This document shows, one piece after another, positions 1 to 6,261 of a stretch of 10,852 bases of DNA. A program made the position numbers and the translations under genes. This DNA comes from JAHFPN01 sp036559465. Lineage in GTDB: Bacteria; Pseudomonadota; Alphaproteobacteria; Rhizobiales; Xanthobacteraceae. The stretch spans positions 1 through 10,852 of the forward strand of contig DATBTC010000006.1 of assembly GCA_036559465.1 (NCBI GenBank), in the 5' to 3' direction. Every line of letters begins with the position of its first letter. Positions within the stretch are counted from its first letter, which is position 1. The notes beneath the pieces were generated by a model. The model ran no database searches. It saw only the letters and a list, made by a program, of their open reading frames with translations, and had not been told where the DNA came from.

Positions 1-386
1 TGAGGAATCGGCGTGACGTCGCGGATCAGCGTGACCCTGAAGCCGGCAGACTGAAGCGCCCTGAGGGCGCTCTCGCGCCCTGCACCGGGGCCTTTGACGA
101 ATACGGCGACCGAGCGCATCCCGTGCTCCATGGCGCGGCGAGCAGCCTCTTCGGCCGCGAGCTGTGCGGCAAAAGGCGTGCTCTTGCGCGAGCCCTTGAA
201 GCCGCGCGAGCCCGAGCTCGACCACGACACCACGTTGCCCTGCAGATCGGTGATCGTGACGATGGTGTTGTTGAAGGTCGACTGGATGTGCGCGATGCCG
301 GTCGAGACGTCCTTGCGAACGCGCTTCTTGCCGCCCTTTGCGCCGCCTTTGGCGCCGCCTGCCGGTGGTGTCGATGGTTTAGCCAT
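1..386 (-). CDS. rpsK: 30S ribosomal protein S11, C-terminus cut by window edge
   Basis: Small-subunit protein of the platform, near the mRNA exit and the 3' end of 16S rRNA. The ATG is at 386-384, 30 bases after the rpsM stop, with a GAGAAAG purine stretch upstream. 128 codons are present. The S11 core is clear: IAHIQSTFNNTIVTITD around residues 31-47, SSSGSRGFKGSRKSTPFAAQ around 57-75, and GPGAGRESALRAL around 99-111. The frame runs off the window at TPIP, so only about a dozen C-terminal residues, normally the basic HNGCRP-type end, should be missing. The N-terminus is unusual: about 20 residues rich in Gly, Lys and Pro with a GGAKGGAKGGKK repeat before the usual start of the fold. In relatives rpoA follows downstream. 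Identification is firm. Confidence 0.97.
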   Translation of the reverse strand, partial: MAKPSTPPAGGAKGGAKGGKKRVRKDVSTGIAHIQSTFNNTIVTITDLQGNVVSWSSSGSRGFKGSRKSTPFAAQLAAEEAARRAMEHGMRSVAVFVKGPGAGRESALRALQSAGFRVTLIRDVTPIP

Positions 387-400
387 GGTGCTTTCTCAGC

Positions 401-423
401 TCTCTATGCGAGTTCTCTATGCG
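401..423. repeat. Short tandem duplication across the rpsM stop codon
   Basis: The 10-mer TCTCTATGCG occurs at 401-410 and again at 414-423, a 13-base period. The right copy contains the rpsM stop codon (TAG at 419-417) and the left copy lies in the rpsM-rpsK spacer. It looks like a slippage duplication of the end of rpsM, so the spacer holds a second, non-functional copy of the stop region. No function is claimed. Confidence 0.6.
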
Positions 424-806
424 CCGCCGGGGCCCGAGGTGGGACGTCGCGCCATCAGGCCCTTGCGCGGGCCCTTGCGCGTGCGCGCGTTGGTGTGGGT
501 GCGCTGACCGCGCACCGGAAGATTCTTGCGGTGCCTGAGACCGCGATAGCAACCGAGATCCATCAGCCGCTTGATATTGAGCTGCACCTCGCGGCGCAGA
601 TCGCCTTCGACTAGAAAATCCTTGTCGATCGTCTCGCGAATCTGCAGCACTTCGTGATCGGTGAGCTGGTTGACGCGGCGGGCTTCCGGAATATTGATCT
701 TCTTCACGATATCCTTGGCGCGGCGCGCGCCGATGCCGTGGATATATTGCAGCGCCACGACGACGCGCTTGTTCGTGGGAATATTGACGCCTGCAATTCG
801 TGCCAC
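417..806 (-). CDS. rpsM: 30S ribosomal protein S13
   Basis: Small-subunit head protein that contacts the P-site tRNA and takes part in the B1 bridges to the large subunit (L5 and 23S helix 38). It is 129 residues, slightly longer than the usual ~122. The N-terminus MARIAGVNIPTNKRVVVAL and the motif YIHGIGARRA are typical, as is the C-terminal RGLRHRKNLPVRGQRT stretch followed by a basic tail ending GPGGA. The start is GTG (806-804), supported by a GGAGAAG ribosome binding site at 818-812 and by conservation of ARIAGVNIP directly after it. It is the first gene after the long adk-rpsM spacer, so it is the likely first gene of the alpha section. Confidence 0.97.
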   Translation of the reverse strand: MARIAGVNIPTNKRVVVALQYIHGIGARRAKDIVKKINIPEARRVNQLTDHEVLQIRETIDKDFLVEGDLRREVQLNIKRLMDLGCYRGLRHRKNLPVRGQRTHTNARTRKGPRKGLMARRPTSGPGGA

Positions 807-823
807 GATCTCTTCTCCAACAA

Positions 824-838
824 CGGGCCGGCGGCCCG
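824..838 (-). promoter_or_regulatory. GC hairpin just upstream of the rpsM ribosome binding site
   Basis: CGGGCC at 824-829 pairs perfectly with GGCCCG at 833-838 around a 3-base loop, giving a 6-pair all-GC stem. It ends about 5 bases upstream of the rpsM GGAGAAG ribosome binding site and could influence initiation at the GTG start. No U tract follows, so it is not a terminator. A short GC stem can arise by chance in such GC-rich DNA. Confidence 0.4.
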
Positions 839-925
839 CGCTACGTTCTCAAGCGCTCGCGCGCCTCACGCTGTCTTGCTCGCCGCAGGGGGCCTCGGAA
901 CGTGCAAAGTGACGCCGACGCCCGC

Positions 926-939
926 CCTTCCATGGAAGG
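926..939. repeat. Perfect 14-base palindrome in the adk-rpsM spacer
   Basis: CCTTCCATGGAAGG reads the same on both strands with no central loop. Its symmetry suits a dimeric DNA-binding protein site better than an RNA hairpin, which would need a loop. It lies in the middle of the only long spacer. Function unknown; it could be chance. Confidence 0.4.
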
Positions 940-1000
940 TCCGGCATCGCGCCAAAACACCGACTGGATAAGGGTTATTTAGGCAAACGGTCACCATCCG

Positions 1001-1725
1001 TCAACCTCTGCGACGCCTGGATTTCCGGGTCTTTGGGCGGGCTTTGGCGCTCTTTCGCTTGGCCTTCGCCCTGCTTTGGGTGCGCCCCGGCCGGGCCGAT
1101 TTCTTCCGCGTTTTCCGTACCTTGCGGGCAGTCCCGGTTGGCTGCTTGCCGAGCAGCTGGCGCTCGATAGCCGCCGCCACAGCATCGATCGCCTGCATAC
1201 CGTCCACGGTCCTGAGCCTGCCCTTGCGCCGGTAATAGTCCGAGAGCGGCGCGGTCTGCGCCCGATAGACCGCGACTCGCGACTTCAGCACCTCGGGATC
1301 GTCGTCCGCGCGAAGCTTCTCGCCGCGAGCGAGCATTTCGGCGATCCGGCTCTCGATCCGCCGGGCCAGGATGGTCTCGTCCACCGCAAGCTCGATCACC
1401 GCGTCGAGCTTGAGGCCGCGCTCGGTGAGCAACCGCTCGAGCGCCTCGGCCTGCGACACGGTGCGCGGAAATCCGTCGAGCACGAATCCCTTGGCCGCGT
1501 CCGGCTCGCCGATACGGTCGGCGATGATGCCGACCACGACTTCGTCGGGTACGAAATCTCCGCGCGCCATGATGTCCTTGGCGCGCAGGCCGACCGGCGT
1601 TCCCGCCGCGACCGCGGCGCGCAGCATGTCGCCGGTCGAGAGCCGCGCGATGCCGAAACGCGCAGCGAGCCGCTCCCCTGAGTGCCCTTGCCCGCACCCG
1701 GCGGCCCCAAGAGCACCAGCCTCAT
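1001..1725 (-). CDS. adk: Adenylate kinase, apparently frameshifted after the P-loop
   Basis: Interconverts ATP + AMP and 2 ADP in the cytosol. The ATG (1725-1723) overlaps the secY stop by 4 bases (ATGA). The first 16 codons give MRLVLLGPPGAGKGTQ with the Walker A motif GPPGAGKGT. After Gln16 the frame is wrong: the ATG frame becomes family-unlike and stops near 1396. The -1 frame, entered at the G run at 1678-1675, gives RLAARFGIARLSTGDMLRA, then VLDGFPRTVSQAEALE and TAPLSDYYRRKGRLRTVDG. This is a short-lid Adk without the zinc-type LID. Repairing one base gives about 241 residues. The last ~48 residues form a very basic tail, 24 of 48 being Lys or Arg. Without repair, the longest ATG-started downstream piece begins at 1627 and lacks the P-loop. 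Sequence error, true lesion and recoding are all possible; error is most likely because adk is normally essential. Confidence 0.9.
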
Positions 1726-3053
1726 CGGCGGCTGCCCCGCAACCGAGATTTCTTGATCAGGCCTTCGTATTGATGCGCGAGCAGATAGCCCTGCACCTGC
1801 GCCACCGTATCCATGGTCACCGTGACCACGATGAGCAGCGATGTGCCGCCGAAGTAGAACGGAACTGCCGCGTAGGATACCAGCAGCTCCGGCAACAGAC
1901 AGACGAGCGCGAGGTAGCCGGCGCCCACCACGGTGATGCGGGTCAGCACGTAGTCGATATATTCGGCGGTGCGCTCGCCGGGCCGGATTCCGGGGATGAA
2001 CCCGCCGTGCTTCTTGAGGTTATCGGCGGTCTCGACCGGATTGAACACGATCGCCGTGTAGAAGAACGCGAAGAACACGATCAGCCCCACATACAGGAAC
2101 ATGTAGGCCGGCCGGCCATGGCCGAGATAGGTGGTGATCGCGTTCACCCACTCGGGTCCGCTCCCGGCACTGAATTGCGCGACCGTGGTCGGCACCAGCA
2201 GGAGCGACGAGGCGAAGATCGGCGGAATCACGCCCGAAGAATTGAGCTTGAGCGGAAGATGCGAGGTCTGACCCTCGAACATCTGGTTGCCGACCTGCCG
2301 CTTGGGATACTGAATCAGCAGTCGCCGCTGTGCCCGCTCCATGAATACGATGAAGGCGATAACGCCTACCGCCATCACCGCCACGGAAATGATCACGCCG
2401 GTCGACATCGCGCCCTGACGGCCGAGCTCGAGCATGCCGGCGATCGCGCCCGGTACTTCGGCGACGATACCCGCGAAAATGATCAGCGAAATGCCGTTGC
2501 CGATACCGCGCGAGGTGATCTGCTCGCCGAGCCACATCAGGAACATGGTCCCACCGGTGAGCGTGATTACGGTCGAGATGCGGAAGAACCAGCCGGGCTC
2601 GGCGACGATATTGCCGGCGCTCTCGAGTCCGATGGCGATGCCATAGGCTTGCGCCGCCGCCAGCACGCATGTGAGGTAGCGCGTGTACTGATTGATGATC
2701 TTGCGCCCCGCCTCGCCCTCTTTCTTCAACGCCTCAAGTTGCTTCGAGACGCTGGTGAGCAGCTGCAGGATGATCGAGGCCGAGATATAGGGCATGATGT
2801 TGAGCGCGAAGATCGCCATGCGCTCGACCGCACCGCCCGAAAACATGTTGAACAGGCCGAGAATGCCCTGGCTCGCCTGCTTGAACGCTTCGGCGAAGGT
2901 GTCCGGGTTGATGCCGGGCATCGGGATGTAGGTCCCGACCCGATAGACCACGAGCGCGGCAAGCGTGAAATAGATCCGCTTCTTCAGCTCTTCGGCCTTG
3001 GCCAATGCGCCGAAGTTCAAGTTCGCTGCAAGTTGTTCCGCCGCCGAGACCAT
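1722..3053 (-). CDS. secY: Protein translocase channel subunit SecY
   Basis: Inner-membrane pore of the SecYEG translocon. It exports unfolded proteins with SecA and inserts membrane proteins co-translationally on docked ribosomes. It has 443 residues, with hydrophobic stretches matching the usual ten membrane segments; the first is around residues 27-43. Visible family motifs are PMPGINP (44-50), the plug region GILGLFNMFSGGA (63-75), EQITSRGIGNGIS (177-189) and the cytosolic C5 loop KKHGGFIPGIRPGERT (347-362), whose Arg357 is the conserved SecA/ribosome contact. The start has GGAG about 6 bases upstream. It lies 46 bases after rplO and overlaps adk by ATGA, so adk is probably translated by coupling to it. 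Confidence 0.98.
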   Translation of the reverse strand: MVSAAEQLAANLNFGALAKAEELKKRIYFTLAALVVYRVGTYIPMPGINPDTFAEAFKQASQGILGLFNMFSGGAVERMAIFALNIMPYISASIILQLLTSVSKQLEALKKEGEAGRKIINQYTRYLTCVLAAAQAYGIAIGLESAGNIVAEPGWFFRISTVITLTGGTMFLMWLGEQITSRGIGNGISLIIFAGIVAEVPGAIAGMLELGRQGAMSTGVIISVAVMAVGVIAFIVFMERAQRRLLIQYPKRQVGNQMFEGQTSHLPLKLNSSGVIPPIFASSLLLVPTTVAQFSAGSGPEWVNAITTYLGHGRPAYMFLYVGLIVFFAFFYTAIVFNPVETADNLKKHGGFIPGIRPGERTAEYIDYVLTRITVVGAGYLALVCLLPELLVSYAAVPFYFGGTSLLIVVTVTMDTVAQVQGYLLAHQYEGLIKKSRLRGSRR

Positions 3054-3099
3054 CTAGCGCTCCGTTGCAGCCCGCCCGTGCCCGCGCTTCATATAGGGA

Positions 3100-3732
3100 C
3101 TACGCGTCCGTTTCGCCCGTGGGCTTCTTTGCCGCAGGCTTCTTGTCTTCCGCCTTCTTCTCGTCGGACGTCTTTTTCTCCGCCGGCTTCTTCACCTGCT
3201 TTCCCGGCTTTGCCTGCGGTTCCTGCTGCTTCTTTTGCCACGGCTTTTCTTCCGGCTTCGGCGACTCGGGGCGCACATAGAGCACCTCGACCGTGCCGCC
3301 GAGCTTCTCGACCGCGGCAATCGCCGACTTCGACGCCCCGTGGACGACAAACGAAGCCTTGGTCTCGAGCTCCCCGCCGCCAAGCAGCCGCACGCCTTCA
3401 TTCTTCCGGCGCAGGATGCCAGCCTTGACCAGCAACTCGGCAGTAATGGGCTCCGCCGCCTTGAGCACGCCCGCGTCGAGCGCCTCCTGCACGCGGCCGA
3501 GGTTCACCTCGTTCAGGCGCGTCGAGAAGATGTTGTTGAAGCCGCGCTTGGGCAGGCGGCGATGCAGCGGCATCTGGCCGCCCTCGAAGCCGTTGATCGA
3601 GACGCCGGTGCGCGACTTTTGGCCTTTAACGCCGCGGCCTGCGGTCTTGCCCTTGCCTGAGCCGATGCCGCGACCGACGCGCATGCGCGGACGACGCGAA
3701 CCGGGCAGACCGGCGAGTTGATTGAGTTTCAT
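3100..3732 (-). CDS. rplO: 50S ribosomal protein L15 with long charged C-terminal tail
   Basis: Large-subunit assembly protein that binds 23S rRNA. I chose the ATG at 3732 (MKLNQLAGLPGSRRPRMRVG), 7 bases after the rpmD stop with GGAAG in that gap. An upstream ATG at 3783 would lie inside rpmD and add family-unlike residues. The product is 210 residues. The Gly/Arg-rich N-terminus GRGIGSGKGKTAGRGVKGQK and the middle GFEGGQMPLHRRLPKRGFNN are diagnostic. The fold ends near residue 154. The remaining ~56 residues are a Lys/Glu/Pro/Ala tail ending PTGETDA, making the protein clearly longer than the usual ~145-160. Next gene is secY. Confidence 0.97.
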   Translation of the reverse strand: MKLNQLAGLPGSRRPRMRVGRGIGSGKGKTAGRGVKGQKSRTGVSINGFEGGQMPLHRRLPKRGFNNIFSTRLNEVNLGRVQEALDAGVLKAAEPITAELLVKAGILRRKNEGVRLLGGGELETKASFVVHGASKSAIAAVEKLGGTVEVLYVRPESPKPEEKPWQKKQQEPQAKPGKQVKKPAEKKTSDEKKAEDKKPAAKKPTGETDA

Positions 3733-3739
3733 CGCTTCC

Positions 3740-3934
3740 TCACTTGCCTTCCACGATGCGCACCAGGTGCTGCACCGTGGCAATCATGCCGCGCACCTCC
3801 GGCGTATCCGGAAGCGTCCGGCGCCGGCGGCTCTTGTTCAGGCCGAGCCCAATCAGAGTCGCTCTCTGATTGGGTGGACGGCGGAGCGGACTTCCGATCT
3901 GCTCCACAATGATGGTCTTCTTGCTTGCGGCCAT
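3740..3934 (-). CDS. rpmD: 50S ribosomal protein L30
   Basis: Small large-subunit protein. 64 residues, the normal bacterial length. IIVEQIGSPLRR followed by QRATLIGLGLNK is the L30 signature region, and the C-terminus MIATVQHLVRIVEG is typical. The ATG is at 3934-3932; AGGAA lies upstream, adjoining the rpsE stop. It sits in the standard place between rpsE and rplO. It contains a perfect inverted repeat (3848-3874) spelled with codons unusual for this genome (AAT, AGA, ACT, ATT, GGG), although the encoded residues look normal for L30. Confidence 0.97.
   Translation of the reverse strand: MAASKKTIIVEQIGSPLRRPPNQRATLIGLGLNKSRRRRTLPDTPEVRGMIATVQHLVRIVEGK
3848..3874 (-). repeat. Perfect inverted repeat inside rpmD
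   Basis: CCCAATCAGAG (3848-3858) and CTCTGATTGGG (3864-3874) are exact reverse complements around a 5-base loop. In the mRNA this is an 11-pair stem with loop AGCGA. It lies wholly in coding sequence for PNQRATLIG. Its codons AAT, AGA, ACT, ATT and GGG contrast with the C/G-ending codons used nearly everywhere else, which suggests the DNA or RNA structure itself may be kept. No U tract follows, so it is not an intrinsic terminator. Confidence 0.7.
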
Positions 3935-3945
3935 ATTCCGAATTC

Positions 3946-4581
3946 CTATTCCGACGGCTCGGTATCGACCTCGCGGCGCCGCGACTGCAGCACCGACACC
4001 TTCATGCCGCGCCGCGCCGCGACCGAGCGCGGGCTGTCCTGGTGCTTCAACGCATCAAAGGTCGCGCGTACCATGTTGTAAGGATTGGAAGATCCCATCG
4101 ACTTGGCCACCACGTCCGCCATGCCGAGCGTCTCGAACACCGCGCGCATCGGGCCGCCGGCGATGATACCGGTTCCCGGCGGCGCCTTGCGCAGGATCAC
4201 CTTGCCCGCGCCGTGATGACCGATGACGTCGTGATGCAATGTGCGGCCGTCGCGCAGCGCCACGCGCACCATGCTGCGTTTGGCGAACTCGGTCGCCTTG
4301 CGGATCGCCTCGGGCACCTCGCGCGCCTTGCCGTGACCGAAGCCGACGCGGCCCTTCTGATCGCCCACCACGACGAGCGCCGCGAACGCGAAGCGCCGGC
4401 CGCCCTTGACCACCTTGGCCACGCGGTTGATGTGCACCAGCTTGTCGACGATCGAGCCATCGCGGTCGTCGCGATCGCGCGAGCGATCACGCCGGTCCCG
4501 CCCGCCGCCTTGCCGCGGGCGATCGCCGCCCGGGCGCTGCGGAGCGCGGTCACCACTCGGACGTTGCGGGGCGCGTGCCAT
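3946..4581 (-). CDS. rpsE: 30S ribosomal protein S5 with Arg/Asp-rich N-terminal extension
   Basis: Small-subunit protein near the mRNA entry channel, involved in decoding fidelity and mRNA unwinding. 211 residues against about 165-190 in most bacteria. The double-stranded-RNA-binding-like domain starts near residue 45 (VDKLVHINRVAKVVKGG) and continues through ALVVVGDQKGRVGFGHGKAREVPEAI. The C-terminal domain shows GTGIIAGGPMRAVFE and SSNPYNMVRATFDAL. The first ~42 residues are low-complexity Arg/Gly/Asp/Pro with a 9-codon near-repeat (RAPQRPSGD, RAPQRPGGD). The start ATG has CGGAG about 5 bases upstream, and an alternative internal start would lose that site. It lies 20 bases after rplR and 11 before rpmD. 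Confidence 0.97.
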   Translation of the reverse strand: MARAPQRPSGDRAPQRPGGDRPRQGGGRDRRDRSRDRDDRDGSIVDKLVHINRVAKVVKGGRRFAFAALVVVGDQKGRVGFGHGKAREVPEAIRKATEFAKRSMVRVALRDGRTLHHDVIGHHGAGKVILRKAPPGTGIIAGGPMRAVFETLGMADVVAKSMGSSNPYNMVRATFDALKHQDSPRSVAARRGMKVSVLQSRRREVDTEPSE

Positions 4582-4601
4582 TGGATCTCCGACCTTCCCT
4601 A

Positions 4602-4964
4602 TCAGAACTCTAGTCCGCCCTCGCGCGCGGCTTCCGCGAGCGCCTTGACGCGCCCATGGAACAAATAGCCGCCGCGGTCGAACACCACCTTCTTGACGCC
4701 CTTGGCCTTGGCGCGCTCGGCCACCAGCTTGCCGACTTCCTTGGCGGCCGCGATGTTGGCGCCGGTCTTGAGACTTCCGCGCAGATCCTTCTCCCGGCTC
4801 GAAGCCGAAACCAAGGTCGTGCCCGCGGTATCGTCGATGACCTGGGCATAGATATGCTGCGACGAGCGGAACACGGACAGCCGCGGCCGTCCGCCGCCGA
4901 CGCGCTTCAACACGCGGCGCACCCGCGCCGTGCGGTGCATGGTTCGATCGGTAATCCTGGCCAT
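4602..4964 (-). CDS. rplR: 50S ribosomal protein L18
   Basis: Binds 5S rRNA in the central protuberance with L5 and L25-type proteins. 120 residues, normal length. RPRLSVFRSSQHIYAQVIDD near residues 28-47 and the C-terminus VVFDRGGYLFHGRVKALAEA are diagnostic. The start ATG (4964-4962) is 12 bases after the rplF stop with a GGGGA stretch between. Basic N-terminal residues (RTARVRRVLKRV) fit RNA binding. Confidence 0.97.
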   Translation of the reverse strand: MARITDRTMHRTARVRRVLKRVGGGRPRLSVFRSSQHIYAQVIDDTAGTTLVSASSREKDLRGSLKTGANIAAAKEVGKLVAERAKAKGVKKVVFDRGGYLFHGRVKALAEAAREGGLEF

Positions 4965-4976
4965 GCCTGTTCCCCG

Positions 4977-5510
4977 TTACTTCTTCTTGCCTTCCTTGCG
5001 GAAGATGTATTCGCCGGCAAACTTGATGCCCTTGCCCTTGTAGGGCTCCGGCGAACGGAATTCGCGGATTTCGGAGGCCACCTGACCGACCTTCTGCTTG
5101 TCGATGCCGGTCACCACGATCTCGGTCGGCTTCGGCGCCTTGATTTCGATGCCATCCGGGATCGCAAAATTCACTTCGTGGCTGTAGCCGAGCGCGAGCT
5201 GCAGGTTCTTGCCCGCCACTGCCGCGCGATAGCCGACGCCGGTGATCTCGAGCCGCCGCTCGTAGCCCTTGGTGACGCCGGCGACGATATTGTTCACGTT
5301 CGCCCGCGACGTACCCCAGGCCGCCCGATGGCGCTTGGTCTCGCCGCGCGGCGAGAACGAGATCGCGTTATTCTCGATCTTGGCGGCGACCTCATCGGCG
5401 ATCACGAGCGAAAGCTCGCCCTTGGGCCCCTTGACCCTTATCTTCTGGCCATCGACCGCGGCGGTGACGCCGGCGGGGATGGCGATGGGCTTTTTTCCGA
5501 TCTTCGACAT
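4977..5510 (-). CDS. rplF: 50S ribosomal protein L6
   Basis: Large-subunit protein near the factor-binding and sarcin-ricin region. 177 residues, normal. The N-terminus MSKIGKKPIAIPAGV and the C-terminal signature PEPYKGKGIKFAGEYI are diagnostic, with ITGVGYRAAV in the second of the two similar domains. The ATG shares one base with the rpsH stop (TGATG), which suggests translational coupling to S8. It ends in a short Lys tail (RKEGKKK). Confidence 0.98.
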   Translation of the reverse strand: MSKIGKKPIAIPAGVTAAVDGQKIRVKGPKGELSLVIADEVAAKIENNAISFSPRGETKRHRAAWGTSRANVNNIVAGVTKGYERRLEITGVGYRAAVAGKNLQLALGYSHEVNFAIPDGIEIKAPKPTEIVVTGIDKQKVGQVASEIREFRSPEPYKGKGIKFAGEYIFRKEGKKK

Positions 5511-5908
5511 CAGAACACCGTGCAGAGGATTTCGCCGCCCACGTTTTGCTCGCGGGCTTCGTGGTCGGCCATGACGCCCTTGGGCGTCGACAAGATGGCG
5601 ACGCCCAGGCCGTTTTGAATATGCGGCAAGGAGCCCACCGACACATAGACTCGCCGGCCCGGCTTCGACACCCGCGCGATCTCTCGGATCACCGGCGCAC
5701 CGTCGAAATATTTGAGCTCGATATCGAACTCGGTGCGGCCGTTCTTGTGCTCGGTGGTCGAATAGCCGCGGATATAGCCCTCGTTCTTCAGGACGTCGAG
5801 CACGCGGGCGCGAAACCGCGAGCCCGGCGTAGCGACGCGGTCCTTACTCCGCATCTGCGCATTGCGGATGCGGGTGATCATGTCGCCGAGCGGATCGATC
5901 ATTGTCAT
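5510..5908 (-). CDS. rpsH: 30S ribosomal protein S8
   Basis: Primary 16S rRNA-binding protein of the central domain and, in E. coli, the repressor of the spc operon. 132 residues, normal. DPLGDMITRIRNAQ at residues 5-18 and GVAILSTPKGVMADHEA near the C-terminus are signatures, and the end GGEILCTVF is typical. The start ATG at 5908 follows a GAGGAAA site 6-7 bases upstream. A second ATG two codons in (5902) is an alternative that changes little. rpsN stops 10 bases before it. Confidence 0.98.
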   Translation of the reverse strand: MTMIDPLGDMITRIRNAQMRSKDRVATPGSRFRARVLDVLKNEGYIRGYSTTEHKNGRTEFDIELKYFDGAPVIREIARVSKPGRRVYVSVGSLPHIQNGLGVAILSTPKGVMADHEAREQNVGGEILCTVF

Positions 5909-5918
5909 CGGCGTTTCC

Positions 5919-6224
5919 TCACCAGCTCGACTTCACGAGCCCGGGAACCAGGCCCTTGGAGCCCAGCTCACGCAGCGCGATGCGGGAGATCTTCAGCTTG
6001 CGGTAATAGCCGCGCGGCCGTCCGGTCAGTTCGCAGCGGTTGCGAATTCGGGTCGGCGAGGAATTGCGCGGCAATTGCGCGAGCTTTAGCCCCGCGGCGA
6101 AGCGGTCCTCGATCGGAAGTTTCTTGTCGTAGACGATCGCCTTGAGCTTCGCGCGCTTGGCCGAATACTTCTTGGTCAGCCTACGCCGCCGCTCGTTCTT
6201 CTCGATCGAACTCGTCTTTGCCAT
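5919..6224 (-). CDS. rpsN: 30S ribosomal protein S14, zinc-free type
   Basis: Small-subunit head protein. 101 residues, the long form lacking the CxxC...CxxC zinc motif of the short paralogue; only one Cys is present (NRCELTGRPRGYYRKL). That Arg/Gly motif and the C-terminus GLVPGLVKSSW are diagnostic. The N-terminus is strongly basic (KNERRRRLTKKYSAKRAKLK). A strong GAGGAG ribosome binding site lies about 8 bases before the ATG, in the 37-base gap after rplE. Confidence 0.98.
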   Translation of the reverse strand: MAKTSSIEKNERRRRLTKKYSAKRAKLKAIVYDKKLPIEDRFAAGLKLAQLPRNSSPTRIRNRCELTGRPRGYYRKLKISRIALRELGSKGLVPGLVKSSW

Positions 6225-6261
6225 CTCGAACTCCTCGATATCCGCGTATGAGGCCTAAGCC

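Larger units (their letters stand above)
807..1000 (-). promoter_or_regulatory. adk-rpsM spacer, possible alpha-operon leader
   Basis: At about 194 bases this is the longest non-coding stretch in the window, where other gaps are under 50. It contains the rpsM ribosome binding site (818-812), a GC hairpin (824-838) and a perfect 14-base palindrome (926-939). In the transcribed direction GTGACC and TTATCC lie 17 bases apart just after the adk stop. They fit -35/-10 boxes only weakly, so no promoter is claimed. No hairpin is followed by a U tract, so there is no intrinsic terminator. In E. coli the alpha operon leader before rpsM folds into a pseudoknot bound by S4. A comparable role here is inference only. 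Confidence 0.4.

Noticed and set aside
966..1000. Possible promoter boxes GTGACC and TTATCC 17 bases apart after the adk stop
   Set aside because: The -10 match is poor, and similar weak pairs are expected by chance; mentioned only in the spacer entry.
975..1697. 240-codon minus-strand frame over adk
   Set aside because: Its residues do not match adenylate kinase, while the neighbouring frame carries STGDM, DGFPRT and the rest of the family motifs.
1371..3428. 685-codon open frame on the plus strand opposite adk, secY and rplO
   Set aside because: It is antisense to firmly identified genes, shows no recognisable domain, and is explained by GC-rich codon bias that keeps stop codons rare on the opposite strand.
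3733..3783. Upstream in-frame ATG at 3783 for rplO
   Set aside because: It would start inside rpmD and add residues unlike L15; the ATG at 3732 has its own ribosome binding site and the conserved MKLN start.
3891..3900. CTTCCGATCT, identical to the end of a common sequencing adapter, close to the rpmD inverted repeat
   Set aside because: It encodes part of the conserved L30 segment EQIGSP in frame, so it is a chance 10-base match rather than adapter contamination or a chimeric join.
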